The notes under the pieces were generated by a model that searched no databases, was not told the origin of the DNA, and saw nothing but the letters and a program-made list of their open reading frames with translations. DNA of 64,000 nucleotides from Pachysolen tannophilus NRRL Y-2460. Lineage: Eukaryota > Ascomycota > Pichiomycetes > Alaninales > Pachysolenaceae. Shown piece by piece: positions 12,866-23,200 of this stretch. The first letter of the stretch is position 1, and every line of letters starts with the position of its first letter. The position numbers were made by a program, and so were the translations under genes. The stretch is from positions 722,532-786,531 of the forward strand of contig KV454017.1 of the NCBI GenBank assembly GCA_001661245.1, read 5' to 3'.

Positions 12866-13783
12866 TTAATAATAAAAAGTTTGGAAAATTTTTTTTTTTT
12901 CATCTGGCTTTTTCAATAATTCAAATTGATTTTTTTTGCTTCTTAAGTAAGCAATTATTTTTTCCATCATTTCCATCTTGCTCATCTTCATTAATTTGTT
13001 TTCTTTTCTTTTTTTCCTTTTTAATTTTTTTTTAAATTTTGTTAAATTATGATATAATCCTAATTTTTTCAAAATTTGTAATCTAGTTTCAAGTAATTTT
13101 AATTCATTATCATTTGTAGGGTTTATTTGAATAACATCTCGTATTAATGTTTCATTATTACAATTAGGACATAAGAATTTTTTTCCAAAAAATTCATTAA
13201 TTTCTTCTTCTTCTTTATTATTATTATTTTTAAATTTTTTATTTTCAACTTTAATTAATTCATCAATCAATTTTTTATCAAGACAACATCCACAAGGTAC
13301 AAGATAAACTATTTTCAAATTATTAAAATCTTGTTCTTTACCAATTGTTTCTATCATTTTTATTAAATTTGAATTCAAATCAACAATATCATTTATAGAA
13401 TTTAAATACCAAAGTTCATTAATTAAATCATTATTTATTATACCAATTTTTTTATCAATTAAAAATTTTAAAAAATTTTCTTTATTCATTAAATTTCCTT
13501 GATAATCAGAAACTATTGGTGGTTTTAAAACTGATGATGGATTAATTTTACAAAATTTATAATTTAATTCAATTTGTGCATTTGTCTTTAATTTTAAAGA
13601 TTCTCTTGATGTCTTATTGATAGAATCTAAATTTAAAATTTCTCTTCTAGTTGGAATAGTACCACCATCATTCTAAATTTATCATTTATGTTAGTAACTA
13701 ATATCCAATATAGATAGATAGATAAGGTTTCCTCTCTTTTCTCTTCAAAATAACAAAAAAAAATTTTTTTTACTTACACCCAT
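12866..13783 (-). CDS. RTF2: Replication termination factor 2 homologue, one intron
   Basis: Exon 1 is 13778-13783 (only ATGGGT), exon 2 is 12866-13672, giving 270 residues. The 105-nt intron has GTAAGT, TACTAAC and ends TTTAG; splicing yields the family's typical N-terminus MGNDGGTIPTRRE. Next comes a block ending in KINPSSVLKPPIVSDYQGNL, the Rtf2 first half-finger region where the usual zinc-coordinating C and H are partly replaced. Then VYLVPCGCCLDKKLIDELI and FLCPNCNNE form the second finger of the C2HC2 RING-like fold. The C-terminus is lysine-rich. S. pombe Rtf2 stabilises paused forks at the RTS1 barrier and acts through splicing; human RTF2 is removed from stalled forks by proteasome shuttles. 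S. cerevisiae has no RTF2. Without the six-base first exon the gene would seem to start at 13489 and lose its conserved head. Confidence 0.85.
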
Positions 13784-14101
13784 CTTCAACTAATTCTTAA
13801 ATTATAATTATTAAAAATATATCTTTATAAAAAAACGCACTTTTTTATTTTATTTTATTTTATTTTTTCAGTTTTTCTTATATACTAACACTACAATAAA
13901 AGAAAGAATTTAGAAAATTTACAATTTAAAGATAATAAATAAATAATACATATAATCAAATGTTTTTCATTCATATATATACAAGTATAAAAATCCTAGA
14001 AGAAGAAGAAAAAGAAAGCAAGTAAAAAAAAAAAAAGAAGTTCAAATCTTAATAAAAACTAATTTACCATAAAAATAATTGGTTTCATTTATTCATTTAA
14101 T
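13784..14101. other. Short spacer between RTF2 and COX14
   Basis: RTF2 promoter plus COX14 3' flank. AT-rich, with (TTTTA)n repeats near 13846-13868. No gene or clear site seen. Confidence 0.6.
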
Positions 14102-14453
14102 CTAAGTAGATTCTTCATTTCCCTGAGCAATTGCTTGAGCTTTAGCAACATTTCTTTCTCTTTCCAGCGTCAATCTTAATTCATTTTCTTTCCCACTGCT
14201 GTATAAAGTATACGAAACACTACCAACCATATAAACTAAACAAAAGAATAAATTTTTTTTATAAGAAAAAAAAAGTCAGTCAGTACCGTGAGCTCTCTTT
14301 AATTATTAATTTTTTTTTTTTTTTTTTTTTTACTAATAGCGGCTAATATTAATAAATTTTTTAATACATACAAGTAAACCCAACTAACCCAACTACAGTG
14401 AGTCTATGAACTATGTCTGTACCTCTAGTGTACCACGGATAATATCTAGCCAT
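14102..14453 (-). CDS. COX14: Cytochrome c oxidase assembly protein Cox14, one intron
   Basis: Exon 1 is 14372-14453 and exon 2 is 14102-14235, giving 71 residues (70 in S. cerevisiae). The 136-nt intron starts GTATGT and ends TTTAG; the likely branch site is TACTGAC, one base off consensus. The protein starts MARYYPWYTRGTDIVHRLTV and continues through a single membrane span (about 18-39) to SYTLYSSGKENE and a charged tail, matching yeast Cox14 block by block (AWYTRVTDTLHRLTV and TLYMNGKK). Cox14 is an inner-membrane protein that binds newly made Cox1 with Mss51 and Coa3, holding Cox1 translation in check until assembly proceeds. The gene is easily missed because each exon is too short to stand out. 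The S. cerevisiae gene has no intron. Confidence 0.93.
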
Positions 14454-15426
14454 TTCTTTCGACTACCTTATTCTAATAGATATAACAAATGGTTTACAAT
14501 TATATTATTTTATAAAAGAAAAATTGACCAAAAATATAAAAAAGAAAAAAAAAAAAAAAATTAAATCACATACAATAATGGTAGTGTGAACAATAAGCAA
14601 AAACCCAAAAATAGAAATAAAAACAGCACGGGTCAATTAGAGCTTCAAATGGCAGTAACAATATTTGGTAGTGTAAGTAATTGGGATATCCGGACGTGTC
14701 ACTTACTCGTGTCACATATAAAACGAGCAAATATACTAAATTTCCTTAAAAGGAAATAATTTTTTTTTTTTGCTTTTTTCTTTTTTAGCTAATTTCAAAC
14801 TTCTCTTTTCCTTTTTCAAATAAGCCTGCACCATTTCGTTCTTTTTTTACGTTCATTCTCTCGCCCCTTCGCATATACTTCGCATACATTATCTTTTTTG
14901 CTTAGTTTTAGTTTATCTGCCAATGTTTTTTTTAAAAAGAAAAATTCATTTTTTTTTTCAATTTAATCAAAAACCTTCCAAAATGGGGCAAAGGGCAAAA
15001 TACTGAATTAAGCGAATTTCCAATTAATAAAAATATTTTTTAAATTATATTAAGCAGATATAAGGCCATCATCTCTAGTTAATCTTTCTTTGCAACTTTG
15101 TTTATATAATAAAATTATTTATTGAAAAATAAATAAAAAGAAAAGAAAGACCCCCTTTTAATTAATTAATTAATTTTTTTGTTTTATTATTGTTATTGTT
15201 GTTGGACGTGTTAGTTTTTCATATCCATATATATATATATATCTATATCTATAGAAGAAGGTAATTAATTACTGTATGAGTTTATTCAAGATTATATAAT
15301 TTTAATTAATTTTGGGTTTTGAAATTTCACTATTAGCTACAAGAGTTTGCTCTACAATATTATTATTATTATTATAAAAAAAAATATTTATCGTTGCTAA
15401 TACTATTTTTTTTTTTCGCTTTAATA
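14454..15426. other. Divergent spacer, COX14 / glutaredoxin-like gene
   Basis: Holds a CCAAT box in reverse (ATTGGGAT near 14680) suited to COX14, an Mcm1-type palindrome at 14741, and a TATA-like (AT)n run at about 15225-15242 close to the plus-strand gene. Many T tracts. No further gene seen. Confidence 0.6.
14741..14756. promoter_or_regulatory. Mcm1 P-box-like palindrome
   Basis: TTTCCTTAAAAGGAAA fits TTTCC-N6-GGAAA. It lies 288 bp upstream of COX14 and about 670 bp upstream of the glutaredoxin-like gene. Motif match only. Confidence 0.55.
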
Positions 15427-16326
15427 ATGTCAACTGCTATTGATGAAAAGAAAGCTTTGATTGATTTAGAATCACAACACATTAAGAAAAAGAAAAGAAA
15501 TCCTCTTTTCAAATTTATTACTTCAGATACATTTCTTATTTTAACATTAATTACTTCAATTGTTTTATTATATATTGTTATTACAACATCTTCAAATAAG
15601 AAATTTAGTGTGACAAATGGTAATTCAAATGGGAATAATCATGCAAATAAACAATTATTATCAATTCCTGTTAATGATCAAAATACTTTTAGAAAAATGA
15701 ATTTAGAATCATCAGGTAGTAATACAAAATTAACAAAAAGTAAAAATAAAAAAATTGACCTGTCAACAGATCCTGATCAAAGATTACTGGAAGATATAAG
15801 GAAAACTCAAGAAGATAATACAAATAATATTAATAATAATAAAAATAAAAAATCTTTAACAAATAAAGGTGATAAATTTAATGTACTTGAAGAATATAAT
15901 GCTATTGTTGCACTCTCACCAGTAATATTAATAACATGGGATGATGAAATGAATGAAGTTCCTATAAAAGGTTATGAAGAAGGTGGAGATTCAGATTTAT
16001 CACAACTGACACAACAAATAATTCAAAAAGATTATGAAATTTCAAAAAATTTTAAAAATTTAATTACAAAATCTTATCAAATTTTCCCTCAACCAACTGT
16101 AGTTTCAATTGATAAACATCCACATTATTTGGAATTAATTAATTACATAATGAGTAAAGTTGAAGAATCAGGTATTTCTAAAAAAAATAAATTCTTACCA
16201 GGTTTAATTATTAATGGAAGACCTGTTGCTAGTGGTAAAGCAATTGAAAGTTTACACGGAAACGGCAAATTGGTTGAATATTTGAAAAATTGGGGTGATG
16301 GTGTTGTTAGTGTTGAAAAGTTATAA
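15427..16326 (+). CDS. Grx6/Grx7-like membrane protein without any cysteine (pseudo-glutaredoxin)
   Basis: 299 residues from ATG 15427. An in-frame ATG 11 codons earlier would add a Phe-rich stretch and is disfavoured. Layout: lysine-rich cytosolic tail, one membrane span at about 33-53, an Asn/Lys-rich stem, then a thioredoxin-fold domain at about 154-292. The fold resembles yeast Grx6/Grx7: EEYNAIVALSPVILIT corresponds to their EYNKIMEQSPMIVFS; VVSIDKHPHYLELINYIM, LPGLIINGRPVASG and SLHGNGKLVEYLKNWGDG match the later strands and helices. Where Grx6/7 have the CPY(S/F/C) active site, this protein has WDDEMNEVP followed by an insertion of about 25 residues. There is not one cysteine in the protein. 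Grx6/7 act in the early secretory pathway, so a lumenal, non-redox role is inferred. A fast-evolving Grx7 relative is the best description; the function is unknown. Confidence 0.75.
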   Translation: MSTAIDEKKALIDLESQHIKKKKRNPLFKFITSDTFLILTLITSIVLLYIVITTSSNKKFSVTNGNSNGNNHANKQLLSIPVNDQNTFRKMNLESSGSNTKLTKSKNKKIDLSTDPDQRLLEDIRKTQEDNTNNINNNKNKKSLTNKGDKFNVLEEYNAIVALSPVILITWDDEMNEVPIKGYEEGGDSDLSQLTQQIIQKDYEISKNFKNLITKSYQIFPQPTVVSIDKHPHYLELINYIMSKVEESGISKKNKFLPGLIINGRPVASGKAIESLHGNGKLVEYLKNWGDGVVSVEKL

Positions 16327-16960
16327 CAAGAAAACAACAAGAAAAAAAAAAATTAAATTTAGAGAAAGATTTTGTTTTACATTCAAAATTTTGTTCCGTT
16401 TTTTAGACATGTTTTTAAAATTGTTTTCATTTATTTCTAAGTTTTTTTTTTTTTTTTTTCTTTTTTTTCTTTCTACACCAACTTGTTCTTTGATTTGATA
16501 TATACCTATACTCATGAAGATAAATGGGAAACGTTTCATTTATCTTTGATGACTACTCGAATTATTTTATTTTATTTGGCGTGTGTGTGTGTGCTTTTTT
16601 ATGTTCTTTTTCTTCTTTTTAGTTTTTGTTTTTATTTATCAACAGCTGTATATCAATACATATCTATATCCTGAAATCTGTTCAAGTAGTTTTGTCTTCT
16701 ATCTTATAAAAACATCAAAGGCAATTTTGAAATGAAAAAAAAAAAAAAAAAAGACAAAAAATTTATAATAATATAATTGACAAAAAGAACAATTTTGAAG
16801 TTATAAAACTTTTAACTATAATACAAAAAATTAAGAAATAAAACAATTTTTTAGTTGAAAGATAATACAATATGCTCAATATTTTAAATTGAAGCATTAA
16901 AAAATCAAAAATAAAAATAAAAATATATATTAAAAATCAATAAAGAGAAAAGGAGAAAAC
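16327..16960. other. Convergent spacer
   Basis: 3' flank of the glutaredoxin-like gene and of the importin-alpha-like gene. T- and A-rich tracts and a (GT)n run near 16580-16592. No gene seen. Confidence 0.6.
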
Positions 16961-18979
16961 TTAACCAAATTCGAAAAACCCATTATCACCGATTTTGGGT
17001 TCTAAAGAACTGACAATATCATTTGTGCCATCAGTGTTGCTATCTTCAATATTTCCAAACCTAAAAGATTGATTCCCATTCATTCCTGTGGTTCCAGCCA
17101 CATTTGAATTAATCAAATTATGAGAATTATTATTAATTACATTAATAAAATTGCAATTAGGTTTGAAAACTGCTGAAGGAGCATCATGGTTTAAACTTGC
17201 AGGGTAAAACTCATTTTTATTATTGATATAATTCTCAAAGAGTGCTTCAATTGATCTTACCAATTCTTCATTATATCCCCCGTTACCATTACCGTTATCA
17301 TCATCATCATTACCATTCATAAAATCATTCATTAAAGTTTCCAATATAGTAACTCCACCACAATCTTCAAAGAAAATAGCATACTCGTTCAGTTGGTTAT
17401 AATTCTGAAGATAACCTTTTTGTGAAAGATATTCCCCAGTTGCTAAAATTTTATCAAGTGAATTTAATATAACTTGTTGAACGTCAGTAGTAGCTATAAA
17501 TAATAAATCGCAAAGTGGTTTAAAAATTCCTTGCTTCACCAAGAAAGGTATAATTTCAACCGATGATTTTGGAAGAGCCTTAGGCATATCTATTGTGGTG
17601 AGTTGTTCTTGTTGTGAAGAAGAATATTGGATCGCATTACAAATAGCCAAACATGCCTCAGTCCTTGTCTGGTAATCACCATGAACTAATAAATGTATCA
17701 AAGGTGGAATTAAGTTTGTGTCAAATATCAGATAAATCATTTCTGGAGAACATTTATTTATTAGACCAATTAAAGAACAACAGTCTCTTTTCAAATTAAT
17801 TGATTCAGCTGAACTTGTAAAAATTATTAATAAATCTTTTAATAATCCACATTCTACCAATATTGGTGTTGCTTTTTGAGAAGTTGCAGTTATAATATTT
17901 TTCATTATTTGAATACAATGGCTTTTCAATTCACGATGTTTTTTTAATTTCAAAAAATCCTTAATAATCAATTCATGAATTTTAAAATCCATTAAAATTG
18001 ATGATCTTATATTTGTCAATAATTCATTCGATAAGAATTCAATTGCCATCAACAAATCTTTTAAAACCATTGGATCTTGTTCTGGATGATTCAACATTGA
18101 GTACAATTGAGGGATAACATATCTCAACACATTCCAATTTGAAGACGGAAGTCTCCCATACCTATCAGTTTTACACAATTGCATGAATACCCAACTTGCT
18201 TTACGTTTAAGACTGAATGAAGAAGAAGAAGAATCAATAGAACCAAATTGTTGTGGATTATCTTCCATTAATAGTATTTCAATCAACTTTACGATACCGC
18301 CACTTATTATAATATAATTTCTAACTTCTTCAGCATTCAAATTATCAATACACAAATTACCAAGACACCATATAGCTTCTTCTTTTATTTTCAAATTTGT
18401 AGTTGATTGTAACAATCCCATTAAAACAGGCAAGATATTTCCTTCTTCTATAAGATACCTGGTATGATTTGTATTACCACATGCAATATTTGTTAAAGAC
18501 CACAATGATTCGTATTGAAATTTTTCATCATTTCTTTCTAAAAAACCAATCAATATTGGAATAAAACCTAGACTAATTGATTCATCCAAGGGCGGTATAC
18601 AATTAGAATTTGCTGAAGAAGATAACAAATCTCTAAAAGCGCATAACGAGGAAAATTGTTTCTCCAGATCATTTGTCGCTTGTAAATTGAATAAAATATC
18701 TTGTAAAACAGGTATTAACGAAGGGTTTGAATATTGACAATTACCATTATCTTCTATTCTTAATTCTTGATTCTCATCGTTATTCCCAACTTCTTCTTCA
18801 AGCCTCTTTTTATGAATTTTCCTAATTTTCATCAATTGCTCTTCTTTTTTCTGCTTCCGTAAACTAACTTGATTTCCTTGTCTCCGCCTTCTAAGTTCAT
18901 CTGCTTGAAATCTATCTCTATTTTTAAAATTATTTTTCCTATGATCAGGTATAAACCTGGTGGTTGTATCCATATCCAT
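16961..18979 (-). CDS. Divergent importin alpha (karyopherin alpha) paralogue
   Basis: 672 residues, longer than yeast Srp1 (542). The N-terminal importin-beta-binding domain is well kept (RFIPDHRKNNFKNRDRFQ, then ADELRRRRQGNQVSLRKQKK). Armadillo repeats follow at about 85-550. In the major NLS groove, Trp160/Asn164 (SLWSLTN) and Trp204/Asn208 (IWCLGN) remain and Trp263 is present, although its partner Asn is replaced. In the minor groove the tryptophans are gone: the seventh repeat reads RDCCSLIGLIN and the eighth TEACLAICNA, where Srp1 has EACWTISN and EACWAISN. Loops are longer and the tail is Asn/Gly-rich, ending GFFEFG, weakly like the Srp1 tail. Canonical Srp1 is among the most conserved yeast proteins, so this is probably a second, specialised importin alpha rather than the housekeeping one. 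The alternative is a lineage with a fast-evolving single SRP1. Confidence 0.75.
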   Translation of the reverse strand: MDMDTTTRFIPDHRKNNFKNRDRFQADELRRRRQGNQVSLRKQKKEEQLMKIRKIHKKRLEEEVGNNDENQELRIEDNGNCQYSNPSLIPVLQDILFNLQATNDLEKQFSSLCAFRDLLSSSANSNCIPPLDESISLGFIPILIGFLERNDEKFQYESLWSLTNIACGNTNHTRYLIEEGNILPVLMGLLQSTTNLKIKEEAIWCLGNLCIDNLNAEEVRNYIIISGGIVKLIEILLMEDNPQQFGSIDSSSSSFSLKRKASWVFMQLCKTDRYGRLPSSNWNVLRYVIPQLYSMLNHPEQDPMVLKDLLMAIEFLSNELLTNIRSSILMDFKIHELIIKDFLKLKKHRELKSHCIQIMKNIITATSQKATPILVECGLLKDLLIIFTSSAESINLKRDCCSLIGLINKCSPEMIYLIFDTNLIPPLIHLLVHGDYQTRTEACLAICNAIQYSSSQQEQLTTIDMPKALPKSSVEIIPFLVKQGIFKPLCDLLFIATTDVQQVILNSLDKILATGEYLSQKGYLQNYNQLNEYAIFFEDCGGVTILETLMNDFMNGNDDDDNGNGNGGYNEELVRSIEALFENYINNKNEFYPASLNHDAPSAVFKPNCNFINVINNNSHNLINSNVAGTTGMNGNQSFRFGNIEDSNTDGTNDIVSSLEPKIGDNGFFEFG

Positions 18980-20246
18980 AATTACACTTACTATCTTTTA
19001 ACACAATACAATACTAGACAAGTCTATGCTTCATAAACAAATACAATCAAAATATAACTGAACATACACCAAAATTAACAACTAAAAAGCTTTAAAAAAA
19101 AAATAAAATAAAAAAAAAAAAAAAAAACCTTTTCGATATTAATATGTTAAAAGTAATAATAATACTGAACTTTGAACCTTTTGTACCTATTGTAACGCCG
19201 ATAACAAAATAAGTTGTTATATCTAGCTATTTCCTAATAAATATATATATATATAGTTGAATATACATCTATCATTTATTTATTAATTTATTTCTTTATT
19301 CTTTTTATTTCTACCAAAGGGCGTAACGCGGTTAGAATAATAAAAGTATATAATAATAATTTATCTATTTATTTTAAACTTGATACTTTTTCTCTTTCAT
19401 CGATGAGACTCGAAATAAGTTCGAGACTTTTCCGCAATGGGCTCTCCTAAATAGGAAAGAGCTCAAAGCGGAAAAGTGTGCCCAAATGCGGAAGCATCTA
19501 GTTTGACTACTAAAAACGGCGATTGCCCCATTCTGCAAGCAAAATTTATTCTCTGCATTCTGCATGAAAGAATTTATCTACATCTGTTTTGCTGTATTAC
19601 CAGATGTAGTAAAATAAGTAGACAATAAGTAGACGGAATGCAAATGAATGTAAAGTACCATGTGGTGGGGATAAGGCAGATTGAAATTTTTGCAAAAAAA
19701 AAAATTAATTTTGCTTATGCTTACAGTTTGGATTAATAACTAATGAGGTAGGGTGGTTCATTGCCTGAAAAAAAATAGAGGCTAGTTAGTTGTCATGGTG
19801 ATTTTAATAATTTTACATGTAGTAGTAGCAAAGTTGAGCCTTGATGGTAATAATAATTTTAATTATATAACACTTTTACTGAATATTGATATAATTACTA
19901 CATTTACAATTATTACCGAGTTATTCAGTGAGGTTTTTTTTAAAATTGACAAGAAATGGGTTATAACATCAGAGCTTACACTTTATGTTTTTGAATTTTG
20001 TTTTATAGTACGATAATTATGAAATAATGTAAGGAATAATTAATTGTAAGCCGCATGGGGCACAGATATAAAGCATAAACTCTGCATTTAATGTTTGTTC
20101 AACCTTGTAAAATTAAAAAGAAAAATGCTTTGATTAATTGAATTCTACAATTGTATTAGATACGATTAGCAATGCATTTTTTTGAATATTAAATGTGAAA
20201 ATTATATTAAATAAAAATATGGAATCTAGATCTATTAACAAAATGT
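18980..20246. other. Importin-alpha-like promoter region with dense palindromes
   Basis: This 1.27-kb spacer separates two minus-strand genes. It contains a (TA)n run near 19241-19254 and, at 19403-19634, an unusually dense set of inverted and direct repeats (listed separately). A 73-codon open frame at 19795-20016 is hydrophobic and unlike any family I recognise, so it is not called. Confidence 0.6.
19403..19634. repeat. Cluster of inverted and tandem repeats around an Mcm1-type core
   Basis: In order: CTCGAA-ataag-TTCGAG (19409-19425); an outer arm ACTTTTCCGC (19426-19435) pairing perfectly with GCGGAAAAGT (19468-19477); inside it GCTCT (19441-19445) pairing with AGAGC (19458-19462); and at the centre CCTAAATAGG (19446-19455), an Mcm1-type core. 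Further on come CTACATCTG (19578-19586) and CAGATGTAG (19601-19609), a 9-bp stem with 14-nt loop, and an 11-bp unit AATAAGTAGAC repeated twice (19613-19634). The region is about 450-650 bp upstream of the importin-alpha-like gene. Confidence 0.7.
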
Positions 20247-23200
20247 TCATTCAAAGTTTTGTAAAGGAAATACTTTCCCAAAATCGTCTGTATTGGATCT
20301 CAATAATTTTAATTTCAACAGACTGTAAGCGATGATGAATCGATAACTAAATGTAATTACTATCAAGACACCTAATAACATAGGGTAGTTATAAGTTAAG
20401 CCATAGGCTTTCAAGACTTCTTCACCATTACTCATATAACAGCTACCATCACTGTTTGTAGGACCACCATCACTACAAGTGAATTTATCTTCTTTCCTAA
20501 AGCTCATATTGGTAGCTGCCATCACACCATAATGCAAAGGTGAGACCCAATTTATACCTCTTAAAAATCCACACATGTCCAACGACATTAATCCAGCCAT
20601 AAATGTACTTATAGATAAAAAAATAGAAATAACATTAACGGCAAAACCTACATGATCGAAAACAGTATTGAATATTATTCCCAAAGATTCACCACAATTG
20701 ACAACAGCAGAACAGATGTAAATCAGCGCAAAAAATAATCCAGGAGTTCTAGGTAATCCAACAGCTAAAACGTTTAGGCAAGCAAATGGAATACCACTTA
20801 TTATTTCAAAAGGTACTTCGATAGTCAAATATGATAAAAAGAAAGAATCAAGACCAACAACGTTATCATGGAATTCTTCGTAAAAAAAATTTCTTTCTTG
20901 AGGGTATACTCCAACATTGTTAATCATTCCAATGAAATACAATGGAGTAAATGCCTGCTGAATCAAACCTAGTCTATTTGTTATACCAATATAACTATGA
21001 TGCAATGGTGCAAAGAAAAGACACAAGATTACACCCATACCAGCAACTTGAGTAATACGGTTGAAAAAAACTGTTGGGTTTCTCACAACCCCTAACCATT
21101 GTCTCTTACATAACAAGATATAACCAATAAAAAATGGTGCCGGTTCTCTAATAATAGTACCAAAAATTTTTGATATTTGTTCATTTTTATCCAATTCAGT
21201 ATAATCAAAATCGTTAAAGTTACTATAGTTGACATCTTTTTTCCAAGATTCTAATAATGATACAACTCTTTTTTTCGAAGTTTCTTCTAATGCAGCATTC
21301 TGAGTATTAACACTTATTATGTCCAAGACGTGATCAGCAACATTAGTCAATTTCGGACAAGGATATCCCAATTTTTCAAAATAAGTTATCATAGCTTGAG
21401 GCGAGCCATTATATGCAACATTACCTCCTTTTGCCAATAATAATATACTTCCAAATTGCTTAAATAAATCAGATCGTGGTTGATGAATAGTCATAATAAC
21501 GGTCTTACCCTCGTCACTTAATTTTTTTAGTACAGACAAGATAGAGGACGCAGTAAAGGAATCTAAACCAGATGTTGGCTCGTCTAATAATAATACTTTT
21601 GGATTGTTCAATAACTGAATAGCAATTGACACTCTTCGCTTTTCACCACCGGATATACCTTTTATGAATTCCGAGCCAATGGGGGTATTCTGACAATCTC
21701 GTAAACCCATTTTCAAAATAATCTCTTTAACTATTGCATCCATTTCTCTCTTAGACATTTTTTTTGATAACCTTAACCCTGCTGCAAATTGCAAAGTCTC
21801 TTTTACAGTCAAAGAGGGCAATAAATTATCATCATCTTGAGAAACATATGAACAAATAGACCTTATTACACCTGGTTGAACACAATAATTATTAAAGAAA
21901 ATTTTACCGGCAGATGAATATTTTGTAATTAATCCTGATGTGACCCTTCCGCTAATAAGATTCAACAAAGAAGATTTCCCGGAACCAGATGGACCCATTA
22001 TAGCGTTCAAACTACCATATTTGAAAGATGCATTTATTTCATTTAATATAATCTTTCTGGTTCTTGATTCTCCCTTATGAAATGGGTTAAGCGTTGGACC
22101 CCAATTTTTTATAGTAACACCTAAATAAACATCTTTCAAATAAACATTTATACCTCCCTTCTCTTCCTCTTGAAAGTGGTTATTCGTTTGCATTGCATTT
22201 TGTAGTTTTTCTTTTTCATCTTGCTCTTCTATATTATCAACTGTTGTGCTCTCTTCTTTGCTTTCACTTTGGTTTATCTGCTTAGCTAAAGAAACATCAA
22301 CCACTTTATATTTGAAAATTATTCCTGCGATAATATAGAACCCAATTGCCCAACAGAGTTCAACACAGAGAGGCAAAGTAATCCAATTCTGCCAAAATCC
22401 TAACGTTTTAATAATATATTCCCCACTATAAGAAGCACAAATGGTATCAACATTCGGGTCACCCAGGTATTCATCAAAACAATCACCCTGATAATTTGTA
22501 AATTGATTTGATATCACTGCACCAAATCCATACCATACATAGGCGATATATTTTGTCCACCTTACATAAACCGGCATAGTCTTTGCATTGACGAAAAATC
22601 CACAGGCCATTGATTGTAAAACAAAATTTAAATTCCCAAATACTGAAGAAACCGCAAAATTCCTAGATATTGCAATACAAACCATTGCAAATGTCATAGA
22701 GCACATGTGATTCAACATCACATTGGATAAAAATATGAAATAATGCCTTGCGGAATCAGTTCTTAGTCCAACCATGAAATAGAGGATAATTGAATGCAAA
22801 AATGGAATAAAAAAATCCTCACAAATTAGTTTAGCTATTCTTCTTGATATTAAAAATCCCGGAATAGATATACAATTTTCTAGTCTCTCTGAATCAAAAA
22901 CACTGATATCGTTCAAAGACAACCTGTAGATTTCAAATAACAACATTAAATAGCCTTGTAACCCATTTGAAGTATACAAGGCACCTTCAACTGTCTTAAT
23001 ACCTGTTAATGAGCCTCCCGGTTTATAAAAAACCCAACCACAAACTATTCCTACAATAACAGCTTCTAGATATAACGATGAAATCGTCATTGGATCTCTA
23101 TATGTTAATAGCATATTTCTTCGTGTTAAAATAGCCAATTCTCTCATGAATGGGGCTCCTTTAGTATTATCTAAAATGTGATTGTCGGTGTTGTTCAGTT

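Noticed and set aside
15394-15426. Upstream start of the glutaredoxin-like gene
   Set aside because: It would add a Phe-rich stretch read from a T tract; the ATG at 15427 gives a normal type II membrane protein head.
19374-20016. Two short open frames (63 and 73 codons) in the importin-alpha-like promoter
   Set aside because: One runs through the palindrome cluster and the other is AT-driven hydrophobic sequence; neither has a recognisable motif.
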